Positions 27,968 to 36,430 of a stretch of DNA of 64,000 bases are shown piece by piece. Positions within the stretch are counted from its first letter, which is position 1. Each line of letters opens with the position of its first letter. The notes under the pieces are model-generated. The model did no database searches, had not been told where the DNA came from, and was given only the letters and a program-made list of their open reading frames with translations. This DNA comes from Flavobacterium fluvii (GTDB lineage: Bacteria; Bacteroidota; Bacteroidia; Flavobacteriales; Flavobacteriaceae). The position numbers and the translations under genes were made by a program. Where the stretch lies: positions 1,302,001 through 1,366,000 of the forward strand of contig NZ_FQWB01000001.1 in the NCBI RefSeq assembly GCF_900129545.1, given 5' to 3'.

Positions 27968-27988
27968 TTGTCGTTTTTTTTGTGACTA

Positions 27989-27996
27989 CAAATGTA
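27989..27996 (-). promoter_or_regulatory. -7 box of the lamin-tail protein gene
   Basis: The minus strand reads TACATTTG (TAnnTTTG), 22-29 bp before the ATG at 27967. Further upstream a perfect 10-bp inverted repeat TTTAAAACAC / GTGTTTTAAA (28108-28117 and 28149-28158) is the only other structure in 27997-28154. Confidence 0.55.
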
Positions 27997-28158
27997 AAAT
28001 CGCAGTCAGAAATTAACTGCGGTTTAATAATATCAAAAGGTTAAAGATATTTGGAGGAAATCCTGTTTTTGATAACCTAAATAACATTAAATACACTTTA
28101 ATTTTATTTTAAAACACGTTTTCCTAACATGGATGACGTCGTAAATAGTGTTTTAAAC

Positions 28159-28190
28159 AAAAAAAATCCGAAGCTATAAACTTCGGATTT
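28159..28190 (-). terminator. Terminator of rpe
   Basis: The stem AATCCGAAG/CTTCGGATT with loop CTATAAA has a run of eight A on the plus-strand left side, which is a U-tract for the minus-strand transcript. It lies 21 bp after the rpe stop. A 30-bp identical copy occurs at 45135-45164. Confidence 0.88.
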
Positions 28191-28211
28191 CAATTTAAAT
28201 ATATTTTAATT

Positions 28212-28877
28212 TTAGAAAGAAGTCAGCTTCTTCAAATCTGCAACAGTTACAGTTGGATTTTCCGCTTTGAAAACAAAACTTCCCGCCACAAGAACGTCGG
28301 CACCGGCTTCCACTAATTGTTTCGCGTTTTTATTGGTTACGCCACCGTCAATTTCTATAATTGTATTTGCTCTTTTACGATTGATTAAATCTTTCAGTTT
28401 TTCAACTTTAGAATAGGTGTTTTCAATAAACGATTGTCCTCCAAAACCGGGATTCACGCTCATAATCAAAACCATGTCGATGTCGTTGATAATGTCTTCC
28501 AGTAAATCAACATTGGTGTGTGGATTTAATGCCACTCCAGCTTTCATTCCTTCTGCCTTGATGGCTTGCAATGTTCTGTGAAGATGTGGGCAAGCTTCGT
28601 AATGTACACATAAAATATTGGCACCCAACTCGGCAAAAGTTTTAATGTATCGATCTGGATCTACAATCATTAAGTGGACATCGATTGTTTTCTTGGCGTG
28701 TTTTACTATCGCTTCCAATACCGGCATCCCGAAAGAAATATTGGGAACAAAAACTCCATCCATAATGTCAATATGAAACCAATCAGCTTCGGAATTGTTT
28801 ATCATTTCGATGTCACGCTGCAAATTGGCAAAATCAGCGGCAAGAACTGAAGGTGCAATAATTGTATTTTTACTCAT
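28212..28877 (-). CDS. rpe: Ribulose-phosphate 3-epimerase
   Basis: This 221-residue TIM-barrel enzyme of the pentose phosphate pathway interconverts ribulose-5-phosphate and xylulose-5-phosphate. The motifs are IAPSVLAADFANL, DWFHIDIMDGVFVPNISFG with the catalytic/metal Asp and His, DVHLMIVDPD, VNPGFGGQSF and EIDGGVTNKNA. ATG 28877 (MSKNTIIAPSVLAAD) is the family start. The frame stays open upstream to 29039, but that part is non-coding repeat DNA and the promoter. It is transcribed separately from rpoD. Confidence 0.95.
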   Translation of the reverse strand: MSKNTIIAPSVLAADFANLQRDIEMINNSEADWFHIDIMDGVFVPNISFGMPVLEAIVKHAKKTIDVHLMIVDPDRYIKTFAELGANILCVHYEACPHLHRTLQAIKAEGMKAGVALNPHTNVDLLEDIINDIDMVLIMSVNPGFGGQSFIENTYSKVEKLKDLINRKRANTIIEIDGGVTNKNAKQLVEAGADVLVAGSFVFKAENPTVTVADLKKLTSF

Positions 28878-28900
28878 TGTTAGGTAGTGTTGTTTTTTTG

Positions 28901-28908
28901 CAAAGGTA
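28901..28908 (-). promoter_or_regulatory. -7 box of rpe
   Basis: The minus strand reads TACCTTTG (TAnnTTTG), 24-31 bp upstream of the chosen ATG, which supports that start. Confidence 0.6.
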
Positions 28909-28912
28909 ATAT

Positions 28913-29000
28913 AAAAAATAAAACTCCGGTACCCGAGACTGAAAGTCGAATTGAGCGTAGCTAAACCCGAGCGAAGCGAACAGACCGCGAGTTTTATTTC
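28913..29000. repeat. GC-rich palindromic element next to the rpoD terminator
   Basis: An 11-bp perfect inverted repeat AAATAAAACTC / GAGTTTTATTT (28916-28926, 28989-28999) encloses about 60 bp that are clearly more GC-rich than their surroundings and contain a small GACT/AGTC hairpin. The left 19 bp (aaaaaataaaactccggta) are repeated exactly at 29004-29022 in the true rpoD terminator. It looks like a duplicated terminator arm carrying an inserted repeat element. Confidence 0.6.
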
Positions 29001-29003
29001 CTT

Positions 29004-29036
29004 AAAAAATAAAACTCCGGTAATCAGCCGGAGTTT
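29004..29036 (-). terminator. Terminator of rpoD
   Basis: The stem AAACTCCGG/CCGGAGTTT with a 7-nt loop is followed on the minus strand by TATTTTTT. It lies about 65 bp after the rpoD stop. Confidence 0.88.
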
Positions 29037-29102
29037 CAATCATCAATCAAAAAACGAACAGTTAATCAGACCGTCGTTACTTGTCACCCTGAATTGTGAG
29101 GG

Positions 29103-29966
29103 TTAACCTAAGTAGGTTTTTAATATTTTACTTCTTGAAGTGTGTTTCAATCTTCGAATCGCTTTTTCTTTAATCTGACGTACACGTTCGCGAGTCAGGT
29201 CAAAAGTTTCGCCTATTTCTTCCAATGTCATTGGGTGTTGGTCACCAAGGCCAAAATACAAACGAACCACGTCGGCTTCTCTTGGAGTCAATGTTTCCAA
29301 TGAACGCTCGATTTCTGTACGCAATGATTCTTGAATTAATTCTCTGTCCGGGTTTGGTGATTCGCCAGAACGCAATACATCGTAAAGGTTTGAATCTTCT
29401 CCTTCAACCAATGGTGCATCCATAGAAAGATGACGACCAGAGTTTTTCATGCTTTCTCTTACGTCGTTCACGGTCATGTCCAATTCTTTGGCAATTTCCT
29501 CTGCTGTTGGCGGTCTTTCGTTAGATTGCTCCAACAAAGCATACATTTTATTGATTTTGTTGATGGAACCAATTTTATTCAATGGCAAACGAACGATACG
29601 AGATTGTTCTGCCAAAGCTTGCAAAATAGATTGACGAATCCACCACACAGCATACGAAATGAATTTGAAACCACGAGTTTCATCAAAACGTTGTGCGGCT
29701 TTTATCAAACCTAAATTTCCTTCGTTAATCAAATCGGGAAGTGTTAAACCTTGATTTTGGTATTGCTTGGCCACAGAAACCACGAAACGTAAATTGGCTT
29801 TTGTTAATTTTTCTAAAGCTCTTTGATCACCAGCTTTTATCTTTTGCGCTAATTCTACCTCTTCATCTGCGGTGATAAGATCCACCTTCCCAATTTCCTG
29901 TAAATACTTGTCTAATGATGCAGTTTCACGATTCGTTACCTGCTTGGTGATTTTAAGTTGTCTCAT
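29103..29966 (-). CDS. rpoD: Housekeeping RNA polymerase sigma factor (RpoD/SigA)
   Basis: This 287-residue sigma-70 family primary sigma factor has the short N terminus typical of Bacteroidota, without region 1.1. Region 1.2 is [25 protein letters not shown]. Region 2 holds [29 protein letters not shown] and [13 protein letters not shown]. Region 3 follows. Region 4 is [16 protein letters not shown]... [27 protein letters not shown]. It is the factor expected to recognise the TAnnTTTG promoters seen across the window. It is a single gene with its own terminator. Confidence 0.96.
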   Translation of the reverse strand: MRQLKITKQVTNRETASLDKYLQEIGKVDLITADEEVELAQKIKAGDQRALEKLTKANLRFVVSVAKQYQNQGLTLPDLINEGNLGLIKAAQRFDETRGFKFISYAVWWIRQSILQALAEQSRIVRLPLNKIGSINKINKMYALLEQSNERPPTAEEIAKELDMTVNDVRESMKNSGRHLSMDAPLVEGEDSNLYDVLRSGESPNPDRELIQESLRTEIERSLETLTPREADVVRLYFGLGDQHPMTLEEIGETFDLTRERVRQIKEKAIRRLKHTSRSKILKTYLG

Positions 29967-30056
29967 GTTTTTGTCTCCTCAGTTTTTAAGTGTACAAATG
30001 ATTATACGTATGGAGTTGCAAAAAAGTTACAATAGTTTCAAAAAAATAATACAAAA

Positions 30057-30097
30057 AAATCAGCTGTGAATCTTGTTGGTTGATTTACAGCTGATTT
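30057..30097 (-). terminator. Terminator of the small membrane protein gene
   Basis: A 16-bp stem with one mismatch (AAATCAGCTGTGAATC / GATTTACAGCTGATTT) is followed on the minus strand by a seven-T tract. It sits between the 82-residue gene and rpoD, so the two are separate units. Confidence 0.85.
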
Positions 30098-30126
30098 ATG
30101 CTTTGTGGTGATTTGTTGTTTTTCTT

Positions 30127-30375
30127 TTATTTGAAGAGGTCTTTATCCAAATTTAGTATGTTGTCGAATATCTTGTTCAAGGATTTGATGTATATTGGAA
30201 TTCCAATGGCAAGAAAAATATATTCTTTTCTGATTACGCTTATGTCTTCCAATATTATGTATAAACTGGGGATGATGAGCAATAATGACACAAACACTCC
30301 GATATAGGGATTTGTTATTGCTTTTTGGATAAGGGAGGTAGTTTTTAACATGTCTATGGGGTTGTTTGATACCAT
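30127..30375 (-). CDS. Small membrane protein of unknown function
   Basis: This is an 82-residue protein that I do not recognise. It has two probable membrane helices (IGVFVSLLLIIPSLYIIL, about 25-42, and YIFLAIGIPIYIKSL, about 52-66) and a charged C terminus (LNKIFDNILNLDKDLFK). It looks like a real gene because an exact TAnnTTTG box lies upstream and a strong minus-strand terminator follows. It lies between the sigma factor gene and a two-component system, with nothing to link it to either. Confidence 0.65.
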   Translation of the reverse strand: MVSNNPIDMLKTTSLIQKAITNPYIGVFVSLLLIIPSLYIILEDISVIRKEYIFLAIGIPIYIKSLNKIFDNILNLDKDLFK

Positions 30376-30400
30376 GATATTGAGTTGTTTTATTATGACT

Positions 30401-30408
30401 CAAAAGTA
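30401..30408 (-). promoter_or_regulatory. -7 box of the small membrane protein gene
   Basis: The minus strand reads TACTTTTG (TAnnTTTG), 26-33 bp upstream of the ATG. No -33 TTG is evident. Confidence 0.45.
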
Positions 30409-30487
30409 ATCTGCTTTTTGCTTTTTGTGATTTTAATTGTCACGAAGGCAGTTTTTATTGACATGAAATTTAGAAGTTGGTCAGAAA

Positions 30488-30517
30488 CAAAAAATCTTCT
30501 CGAGATGGAGAAGATTT
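30488..30517 (-). terminator. Terminator of the LytTR regulator operon
   Basis: The perfect stem AAATCTTCTC/GAGAAGATTT with a 6-nt loop is followed on the minus strand by a T-tract, 30 bp after the regulator stop. Confidence 0.85.
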
Positions 30518-30546
30518 AGTGAATTTTGGTTTGAATGTGATTTTGG

Positions 30547-31293
30547 TCAAGACAAAATATTCATTTTTTTTATAAAATCTTTATAAGTGTCGCTTAGGTT
30601 TATTTTGTGATTCCCTTTCAGAATGACAAGGTTGTCGGCAAGAATTATTTCTTCAATTTTGTCAGTGTTGACTATGGTATTGCGATGTGTTCTCGTGAAT
30701 TTGTTTTTATCCAGTAAATCACTGATTTTTGTTAATGAAATCAGGATGACAAACTTTTCTTTTTCGGTTATTATATTGCAGTAGCGTTCTTCCACTTCTA
30801 TGTAAAGAATGTCGCTTATCGCAACTTTTTTCAGGGCATTTTTCTTTTTTATAAATAAATAATCATTGCTGATGACGGTGTTTTGATCTTCGCTGAGAAA
30901 GACGTTGGTTTGTTCGTAGAATTTCTCGACGGCCATTTCCAGTGCGTAAAGAATTTCCAATTCGTTGAATGGTTTCATCAAAAAACTGAACGGTTTGGTG
31001 AGTTTTGCTCTTTCGAATATTTGACGGTCTTGTGAACTTGTCAAAAAAACGAATGGCTTTGAAGCGTTTGGAATAATATTGATGGTTTCCGCAAAGGTGA
31101 TTCCATCCGGTTTTCCATCAAGAAACACGTCGATTACGATAATGTCAATAGCTTGCTCGTAAAAAAGTTTTAGGGCATCGGTATAACTTCTGGCAATGCC
31201 TACAATGTTGTATTTGTTTGCCAAAAGTACTTTGCTGAGCGCGTCACTTTGCTCCGGCGTGTCTTCTATTATCAGTACATTGATTTTATCCAT
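30547..31293 (-). CDS. LytTR-type response regulator
   Basis: This is a 248-residue response regulator. The receiver domain (1-120) has acidic pocket E10/D11 and phosphoacceptor D55 (IIVIDVFLDGKPDG). The LytTR DNA-binding domain is at about 145-248 (IKKKNALKKVAISDILYIEVEERYCNI... FTRTHRNTIVNTDKIEEI). It overlaps the upstream histidine kinase gene by 8 bp, so the two form a cognate pair on one transcript. Target genes are not known. Confidence 0.92.
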   Translation of the reverse strand: MDKINVLIIEDTPEQSDALSKVLLANKYNIVGIARSYTDALKLFYEQAIDIIVIDVFLDGKPDGITFAETINIIPNASKPFVFLTSSQDRQIFERAKLTKPFSFLMKPFNELEILYALEMAVEKFYEQTNVFLSEDQNTVISNDYLFIKKKNALKKVAISDILYIEVEERYCNIITEKEKFVILISLTKISDLLDKNKFTRTHRNTIVNTDKIEEIILADNLVILKGNHKINLSDTYKDFIKKMNILS

Positions 31294-33028
31294 TTTGTTG
31301 TGTTTTTGGAAACGTCAATATTATTTTGGTTCCTTTGTGGAGTTCGCTTTCTATTTGTATCGTGCATCCATTTTTCTTGACCATTTGTTTGCACAATTGC
31401 ATTCCCAGACCTGTTCCAATGGTTTCGGACTTGCTTTTTTTGACTAATAATTCGTCTTCTTTCAATATTTCGTTTATGGTTTCTTCGTCCATTCCCAAGC
31501 CTGTGTCTTCCAAGACGAGTTGACAAAAATCAGGATTGTTTTCTTTTGTGTAAAAACTGATTTTGCCGTTTTTGTTGGAAAATTTGATGGCATTGTCCAA
31601 TAAATTGCGAAGCACAATTTTAAGCGAATCAAGATCCACGAAGATAAAGCAATTTTTGGAAACCGAATTCTCAAAAGTAATGGTTTTCTCCATTAACAAG
31701 GATTTGTAGTTGTATTCTATTTGTTGCACTATCGAAAACAAATGCACCGATTCTTTATGGAAATACAATTGCTTGGTTTGCAACAATGCCCAATGCAGCA
31801 AGTTGTCCAGTAGGCTGTAGGCTCCGTTGGCAATCCCGCTGTTTTGAATAATTAGTTGGTTCAACTCGTCGTAATTCTTGGTTTCCAGTGTTGCCGATAA
31901 TTTGCTGTTGCTGGTTTTTAAGGCATTTACCGAGGAACGCAAATCGTGGCTTACGATAGAAAAAAGTTGGTCTTTGGTGGCGTTGAGTTCGTCGAGTTTG
32001 TTTTTTTGAAGCAGAATGATTCTGGCATTCTTTACTTTTTGCGCATAAAAATAGACTCCGGCCGTCAATAACAATAATAAGCTGATTGCAGAGAAAAACA
32101 ACCAATTTCTTTGACTGTTTTTAAGTTGATTCTCTACTTCAAGTACCTTGATTTGTTTTGTTTTTTGGGCTACGGCAAACTTTTTCTCAAAATCTGCCAC
32201 GGCCCAAACTTTGTTTTGATTGTTGAGAGAATCTTTCCATCGGATAGATTCTTTTCTAAAAGCCAGTGCTTTTTTGTAATTGCCTTTGTTCTCTTCAACT
32301 ACAGACATGTTTTGTGTGGCAGTTGCTTTTTTGGAAAAGTCTTTTACCTCTTTAGATAGTGCATAGGCTTTTTCGAAATAAGGAATGGCTTGTTGATCTT
32401 TGTATTGCTCATAATATAGATTTGCAATGGTGTTGTATGCGTTGAATAGATTGTCTTTGTCTCCTTCTTTTTCTTTAATTTTTAAATTTTTGATTAGGTA
32501 TTCTTCCGCTTTATCATAATTTTTTAAAAAAATATACGTCGTACCCAAGCCTTCATAGATTTTGGACAAACTGTAGAGTTGTTTAGAGATTTGAGGGAAC
32601 TTAAGAGCGTTTTCGTAATATAATCTAGCCTTTTCAAATTCTCTTAATTCTAAAGAAGCTCCTGCTGAAAAAATTCTCGCTTGAGGGTAAAATACAAATT
32701 GATTCGAAATTTGTGCCAATTCTTTTTTGGCTTCCTTGTAAACTTTTTTCTCGCAAAAACTTGTGCCTCTAAAAAAATGACAATAATCGGCTATTTCTTT
32801 GTTGGTGTTTGAACTCAATTGTTTCATTGAGTAAATAAGAGTGGAATCCCAATCTCGTTTTAAATAAAAAGATTGGGATTTAATGAAGTTTATTTCGGAT
32901 TTATATTCAACAACCTTTTTTTGCAATGTTTGTTCAATAATATCATTGTTTGATGTTATTTGAGAAAAAAGTAAAAAAGGAATTGAAAATAGAATTGAAA
33001 TGAATACTAAACTAAGTTTTGATAGCAT
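31286..33028 (-). CDS. TPR-containing sensor histidine kinase
   Basis: This is a 580-residue kinase with an N-terminal signal/anchor (about 5-22) and a periplasmic region of TPR-like helical repeats (about 85-265). A membrane helix (NWLFFSAISLLLLLTAGVYFYA, about 308-329) and a coiled-coil linker follow. The HisKA-type dimerisation motif carries His361 in SIVSHDLRSSVNALK. The HATPase domain has N box RNLLDNAIKFSN (474-485), G1 DTGLGMD and G2 GTGLGM. The TPR sensor suggests detection of a protein or peptide in the periplasm. It is paired with the overlapping LytTR regulator. Confidence 0.92.
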   Translation of the reverse strand: MLSKLSLVFISILFSIPFLLFSQITSNNDIIEQTLQKKVVEYKSEINFIKSQSFYLKRDWDSTLIYSMKQLSSNTNKEIADYCHFFRGTSFCEKKVYKEAKKELAQISNQFVFYPQARIFSAGASLELREFEKARLYYENALKFPQISKQLYSLSKIYEGLGTTYIFLKNYDKAEEYLIKNLKIKEKEGDKDNLFNAYNTIANLYYEQYKDQQAIPYFEKAYALSKEVKDFSKKATATQNMSVVEENKGNYKKALAFRKESIRWKDSLNNQNKVWAVADFEKKFAVAQKTKQIKVLEVENQLKNSQRNWLFFSAISLLLLLTAGVYFYAQKVKNARIILLQKNKLDELNATKDQLFSIVSHDLRSSVNALKTSNSKLSATLETKNYDELNQLIIQNSGIANGAYSLLDNLLHWALLQTKQLYFHKESVHLFSIVQQIEYNYKSLLMEKTITFENSVSKNCFIFVDLDSLKIVLRNLLDNAIKFSNKNGKISFYTKENNPDFCQLVLEDTGLGMDEETINEILKEDELLVKKSKSETIGTGLGMQLCKQMVKKNGCTIQIESELHKGTKIILTFPKTQQNG

Positions 33029-33075
33029 ATGATTTTACTCTAAATAATGCTTAGTAATGATTGTCGAAATTTATA

Positions 33076-33474
33076 TTAAGGAGTTATAACTGTCACGGTT
33101 CCTCTAGAAGTTTCAGGGTCAATGTCTTTTAAGAAAGAAGTTGTGCTGGTGATTTCTCCAACAGTTGGAGAAGTGAAATCTAACTCAATGTACCAAACGT
33201 TTAAGCTAACTGGAGTTTCTTCTTTATAATTATAATCAAAATACAATTGCAGCGAATTGTCAATGACTTTTGGGTCTTGTTCTACCCAAGGCAGTTCAGT
33301 ATCGGCTGAGTCAATATAAAGTGTTGCCCTGATTTTTAAAGTTTCCAAGCCACTAGCCGAAGTGAATAATTTTGCCGAAACTAAAGGGGCTATTGGGTAA
33401 TTGACCTCTTTGGATTGTGATATTACAAATGGGGTCTGATTAATTTGCGTGGTTTGAATAACGTTTAAAGCCAT
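33076..33474 (-). CDS. Hypothetical protein
   Basis: This is a 132-residue protein that I do not recognise. It has no signal peptide and no membrane helix. The sequence is rich in Thr, Ser, Val and Ile in alternating patterns, suggesting an all-beta fold (KIRATLYIDSADTE, SLQLYFDYNYKEETP, LNVWYIELDF). No catalytic motif stands out and it has no cysteine. It sits alone between the kinase gene and pnp, with a near-consensus TATCTTTA box about 40 bp upstream on its strand. Confidence 0.6.
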   Translation of the reverse strand: MALNVIQTTQINQTPFVISQSKEVNYPIAPLVSAKLFTSASGLETLKIRATLYIDSADTELPWVEQDPKVIDNSLQLYFDYNYKEETPVSLNVWYIELDFTSPTVGEITSTTSFLKDIDPETSRGTVTVITP

Positions 33475-33592
33475 AATGAAATTTCTTTTTTTAAGATTAA
33501 TAAGGTTAAAGATATTTTTTTTCTTCGAATTATGGGTAATGTTATTGTTGTTTTTGAAATTTAATTATTCAAAAGACTTTTTGAAATCGAAA

Positions 33593-33622
33593 AACCCCGT
33601 TTCAAATGAATGAAACGGGGTT
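33593..33622 (-). terminator. Terminator of pnp
   Basis: The perfect 12-bp stem AACCCCGTTTCA/TGAAACGGGGTT with a 6-nt loop is followed on the minus strand by a T-run, 36 bp after the pnp stop. Confidence 0.9.
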
Positions 33623-33658
33623 AATTATGAATTAAACCTTTAGTAAACTAAGATCTGA

Positions 33659-35794
33659 TTACTCTTTTTTCTCCTCACGTGGAGGTCTTTGCAAAAGTGC
33701 TTTTCTGGACACTTTTTCTTTGCGTGTTTTTGGATCAAGACCAAGATATTTCACTTGGAAAACATCGCCCATATTTACAACATCGGCAACATTTTCTGTT
33801 CTTTCCCAAGCTAGTTCCGAAACGTGAAGCAATACTTCATTTCCAGGAGCGGCAGTATATTCTACAACTGCACCGAAGTCAAGCATTTTAATTACTTTCA
33901 CTTCATAAGCTTCGCCCATTTGTGGTTTGAAAGTGATGGATTGGATTTTTGCCAATACCGCTTCAATTCCGGCAGGATCTGTTCCAAGAATTTCGATAAC
34001 TCCTTCTTCGTTCACTTCGTTGATTACGATAGTGGTTCCGGTAGCTTTTTGTAATTCTTGAATTACTTTTCCACCAGGTCCGATCAGGGCACCAATGAAT
34101 TGACCAGGGATTGTTCTGGTGATAATTTTTGGAGCATATGCTTTAACATCTGCTTTAGGTTCTGCCAATGTTGAAGTAAGAATGTTCAAAATATGCAAAC
34201 GACCGTCTCTAGCCTGAGCCAAAGCTTGTTCCATAATCTCGTATTTCAATCCGTCAATTTTGATGTCCATTTGGCAAGCTGTAATACCTTGGGTAGTTCC
34301 AGTTACTTTAAAGTCCATATCTCCCAAGTGATCTTCGTCGCCCAAAATATCTGACAATACAGCAAAACGATCACCATCAGTAATCAATCCCATTGCAATT
34401 CCAGAAACTGGACGAATCATTTGAATACCAGCATCCATCAATGATAATGTTCCGGCACAAACGGTAGCCATAGAAGATGAACCGTTAGATTCTAATACTT
34501 CAGAAACCACACGTATAGTATAAGGACAATCAGCAGGAATCATGTTTTTCAATGCTCTTTGTGCCAAGTTTCCGTGACCAACTTCTCTTCTTGAAGTTCC
34601 TCTCAATGGACGAGCTTCTCCTGTAGAAAATGGTGGGAAATTATAGTGTAAGTAGAATTTTTCTTCTCCTTGTTCAGAAGGAGAATCAATTTGGTTTGCT
34701 TCTCTAGAAGTTCCTAGAGTGGCTGTTGCCAATGCTTGAGTTTCTCCACGAGTAAATAATGCTGAACCGTGAACAGATGGTAAATAATCGATTTCACACC
34801 AGATTGGTCTGATTTCAGTAGTTTTTCTTCCGTCCAAACGGGTTCCTAAATCCAAGGTTACATTACGAACAGCTTCTTTATTGGTTTTGTAGAAATATTT
34901 AGAAACTAAATCTCCATTTTCAGCCAATTCTTCTTCGGTAAACAAGGCTTTTACTTCTTCTTTAACCGCGTCAAATGCTGCTGAACGTTCGTGTTTAGCT
35001 GAACCTTTGCTTGCGATTGCGTAGATTTTATCATAAGCCGCTGCTTTTACTTTGGCGTAAATAGCATCGTCTGTTTTTTCAGTTTCGTAAGTACGAACTT
35101 CTTTTTTTCCAAAAGCATTTGCCAATCTTTCTTGGGCAGCAATTTGTACTTTAATGTGTTCGTGGGCAAATTTAATGGCTTCCACCATTTCTGCTTCCGA
35201 GATTTCTTTCATTTCTCCTTCTACCATTGCGATAGAATCAGTAGAAGCTCCAATCATCATGTCGATATCGGATAATTCTAATTGTGCACGAGATGGATTG
35301 ATGATAAATTTACCGTCAATTCTTCCTACTCTGGCTTCTGAAATTAAAGTTTCGAACGGTATGTCGGACAATGCAAGAGCTGCCGAAGCTGCCAATCCTG
35401 CCAATGCGTCTGGCATAACTTCGTCATCATGAGACATCAACTGAATCATAACTTGAACTTCTGCGTGATAATCAGATGGGAAAAGTGGACGCAATACACG
35501 GTCAACCAATCTCATTGTTAGCACTTCGCTGTCACTTGGACGCGCTTCTCTTTTAAAGAATCCTCCAGGAAAACGTCCTGCTGCGGCAAATTTTTCACGA
35601 TAATCTACCGTAAGCGGTAAAAAGTCGATACCTGGACTTGCTTTTCTTGCGGATACAACTGTTCCTAAAATAACAGTTTTTCCAATTCTTACTACTACAG
35701 ATCCATCGGCTTGTTTGGCTAATCTTCCTGTCTCGATTGTGATGCTTCTGCCATCACCTAAATCGATGCTTTCTACAAATAATTGTGGAATCAT
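33659..35794 (-). CDS. pnp: Polyribonucleotide nucleotidyltransferase (PNPase)
   Basis: This 711-residue 3'-5' phosphorolytic exoribonuclease takes part in RNA turnover. It has two RNase PH domains (about 10-145 and 315-470) separated by the helical PNPase domain. A KH domain with GxxG loop in [11 protein letters not shown] (about 555-615) and an S1 domain (about 620-690, [20 protein letters not shown]... [13 protein letters not shown]) follow. Signature stretches are [18 protein letters not shown] and ISVISG-like GIAMGLI. The Lys/Glu-rich end is short. It lies downstream of rpsO on the same strand, behind the rpsO terminator and a long leader hairpin. Confidence 0.96.
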   Translation of the reverse strand: MIPQLFVESIDLGDGRSITIETGRLAKQADGSVVVRIGKTVILGTVVSARKASPGIDFLPLTVDYREKFAAAGRFPGGFFKREARPSDSEVLTMRLVDRVLRPLFPSDYHAEVQVMIQLMSHDDEVMPDALAGLAASAALALSDIPFETLISEARVGRIDGKFIINPSRAQLELSDIDMMIGASTDSIAMVEGEMKEISEAEMVEAIKFAHEHIKVQIAAQERLANAFGKKEVRTYETEKTDDAIYAKVKAAAYDKIYAIASKGSAKHERSAAFDAVKEEVKALFTEEELAENGDLVSKYFYKTNKEAVRNVTLDLGTRLDGRKTTEIRPIWCEIDYLPSVHGSALFTRGETQALATATLGTSREANQIDSPSEQGEEKFYLHYNFPPFSTGEARPLRGTSRREVGHGNLAQRALKNMIPADCPYTIRVVSEVLESNGSSSMATVCAGTLSLMDAGIQMIRPVSGIAMGLITDGDRFAVLSDILGDEDHLGDMDFKVTGTTQGITACQMDIKIDGLKYEIMEQALAQARDGRLHILNILTSTLAEPKADVKAYAPKIITRTIPGQFIGALIGPGGKVIQELQKATGTTIVINEVNEEGVIEILGTDPAGIEAVLAKIQSITFKPQMGEAYEVKVIKMLDFGAVVEYTAAPGNEVLLHVSELAWERTENVADVVNMGDVFQVKYLGLDPKTRKEKVSRKALLQRPPREEKKE

Positions 35795-35820
35795 AAAATT
35801 TAATTCTATAAGTTAAACAA

Positions 35821-35879
35821 TGGGTTTTAGTTGTGTTGTAGTGTTGTAGTTGTTGTGCGTAGTTAATGCCTAAAACCCA
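35821..35879 (-). promoter_or_regulatory. Long hairpin in the pnp leader
   Basis: TGGGTTTTAG (35821-35830) is perfectly complementary to CTAAAACCCA (35870-35879). The 39-nt loop on the minus strand is rich in ACAAC/CTACAAC repeats. It lies 27 bp upstream of the pnp start. In E. coli a pnp leader hairpin downstream of rpsO is the site of RNase III cleavage and PNPase autoregulation; the same role here is an inference from position. Confidence 0.55.
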
Positions 35880-35980
35880 ATGAAAAACCAAACTTTTTTT
35901 AATGAAAAGGCAATATCAAAAATCAATATTGCTTGCTAATTTTTTAAAAATTTAAACTTGTAAATCTAAATTCTTAAATA

Positions 35981-36008
35981 AAAAAAGAGGCACTCTCGCA
36001 CCTCTTTT
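35981..36008 (-). terminator. Terminator of rpsO
   Basis: The stem AAAAGAGG/CCTCTTTT with a 10-nt loop carries a T-tract on the minus strand, 9 bp after the rpsO stop. Read-through into pnp is possible. Confidence 0.88.
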
Positions 36009-36017
36009 CTATATTGA

Positions 36018-36287
36018 TTATTTTCTAATACCCAATACTTTGATAATCTCACGATATCTGTTGATTTCTTTCTTTTTCAAGTAATCCAACAAAGATCTTC
36101 TTTTACCTACTAATAGTACCAATGAACGCTCTGTGTTGTAATCGTGACGATTTTTTTTCAAGTGCTCTGTAAGGTGGCTAATTCTGTGTGTGAATAGTGC
36201 GATTTGTCCTTCTGCAGATCCTGTGTTTTCTGCTTTTCCTCCGTGTTTAGCGAAGATTTCTTCTTTAACTTCTTTAGTTAAGTACAT
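36018..36287 (-). CDS. rpsO: 30S ribosomal protein S15
   Basis: This is the 89-residue S15 protein, which binds 16S rRNA early in 30S assembly. Conserved stretches are NTGSAEGQIALFTHRISHLTEHLKKNRHD and LLVGKRRSLLDYLKKKEINRYREII. The order rpsO-pnp is conserved in many bacteria. A TAnnTTTG promoter with a correctly spaced TTG lies upstream. Confidence 0.97.
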   Translation of the reverse strand: MYLTKEVKEEIFAKHGGKAENTGSAEGQIALFTHRISHLTEHLKKNRHDYNTERSLVLLVGKRRSLLDYLKKKEINRYREIIKVLGIRK

Positions 36288-36343
36288 TTTAATATTATTT
36301 AAATGATTATTATGTATGTCATACAGCTATTGTAAGACGGCTG

Positions 36344-36374
36344 CAAAAGTAATTAATAATTATGAGACGAACAA
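36344..36374 (-). promoter_or_regulatory. Promoter of rpsO
   Basis: On the minus strand, TTG (36374-36372), 20 bp, then TACTTTTG (36351-36344) match the Bacteroidota -33/-7 pattern. The predicted leader is about 50 nt. Confidence 0.65.
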
Positions 36375-36430
36375 AATAAACGTTTCTTTATTTTGGGAAG
36401 TGGTAAAGCAATCATGAATTGTGAGTTGTT

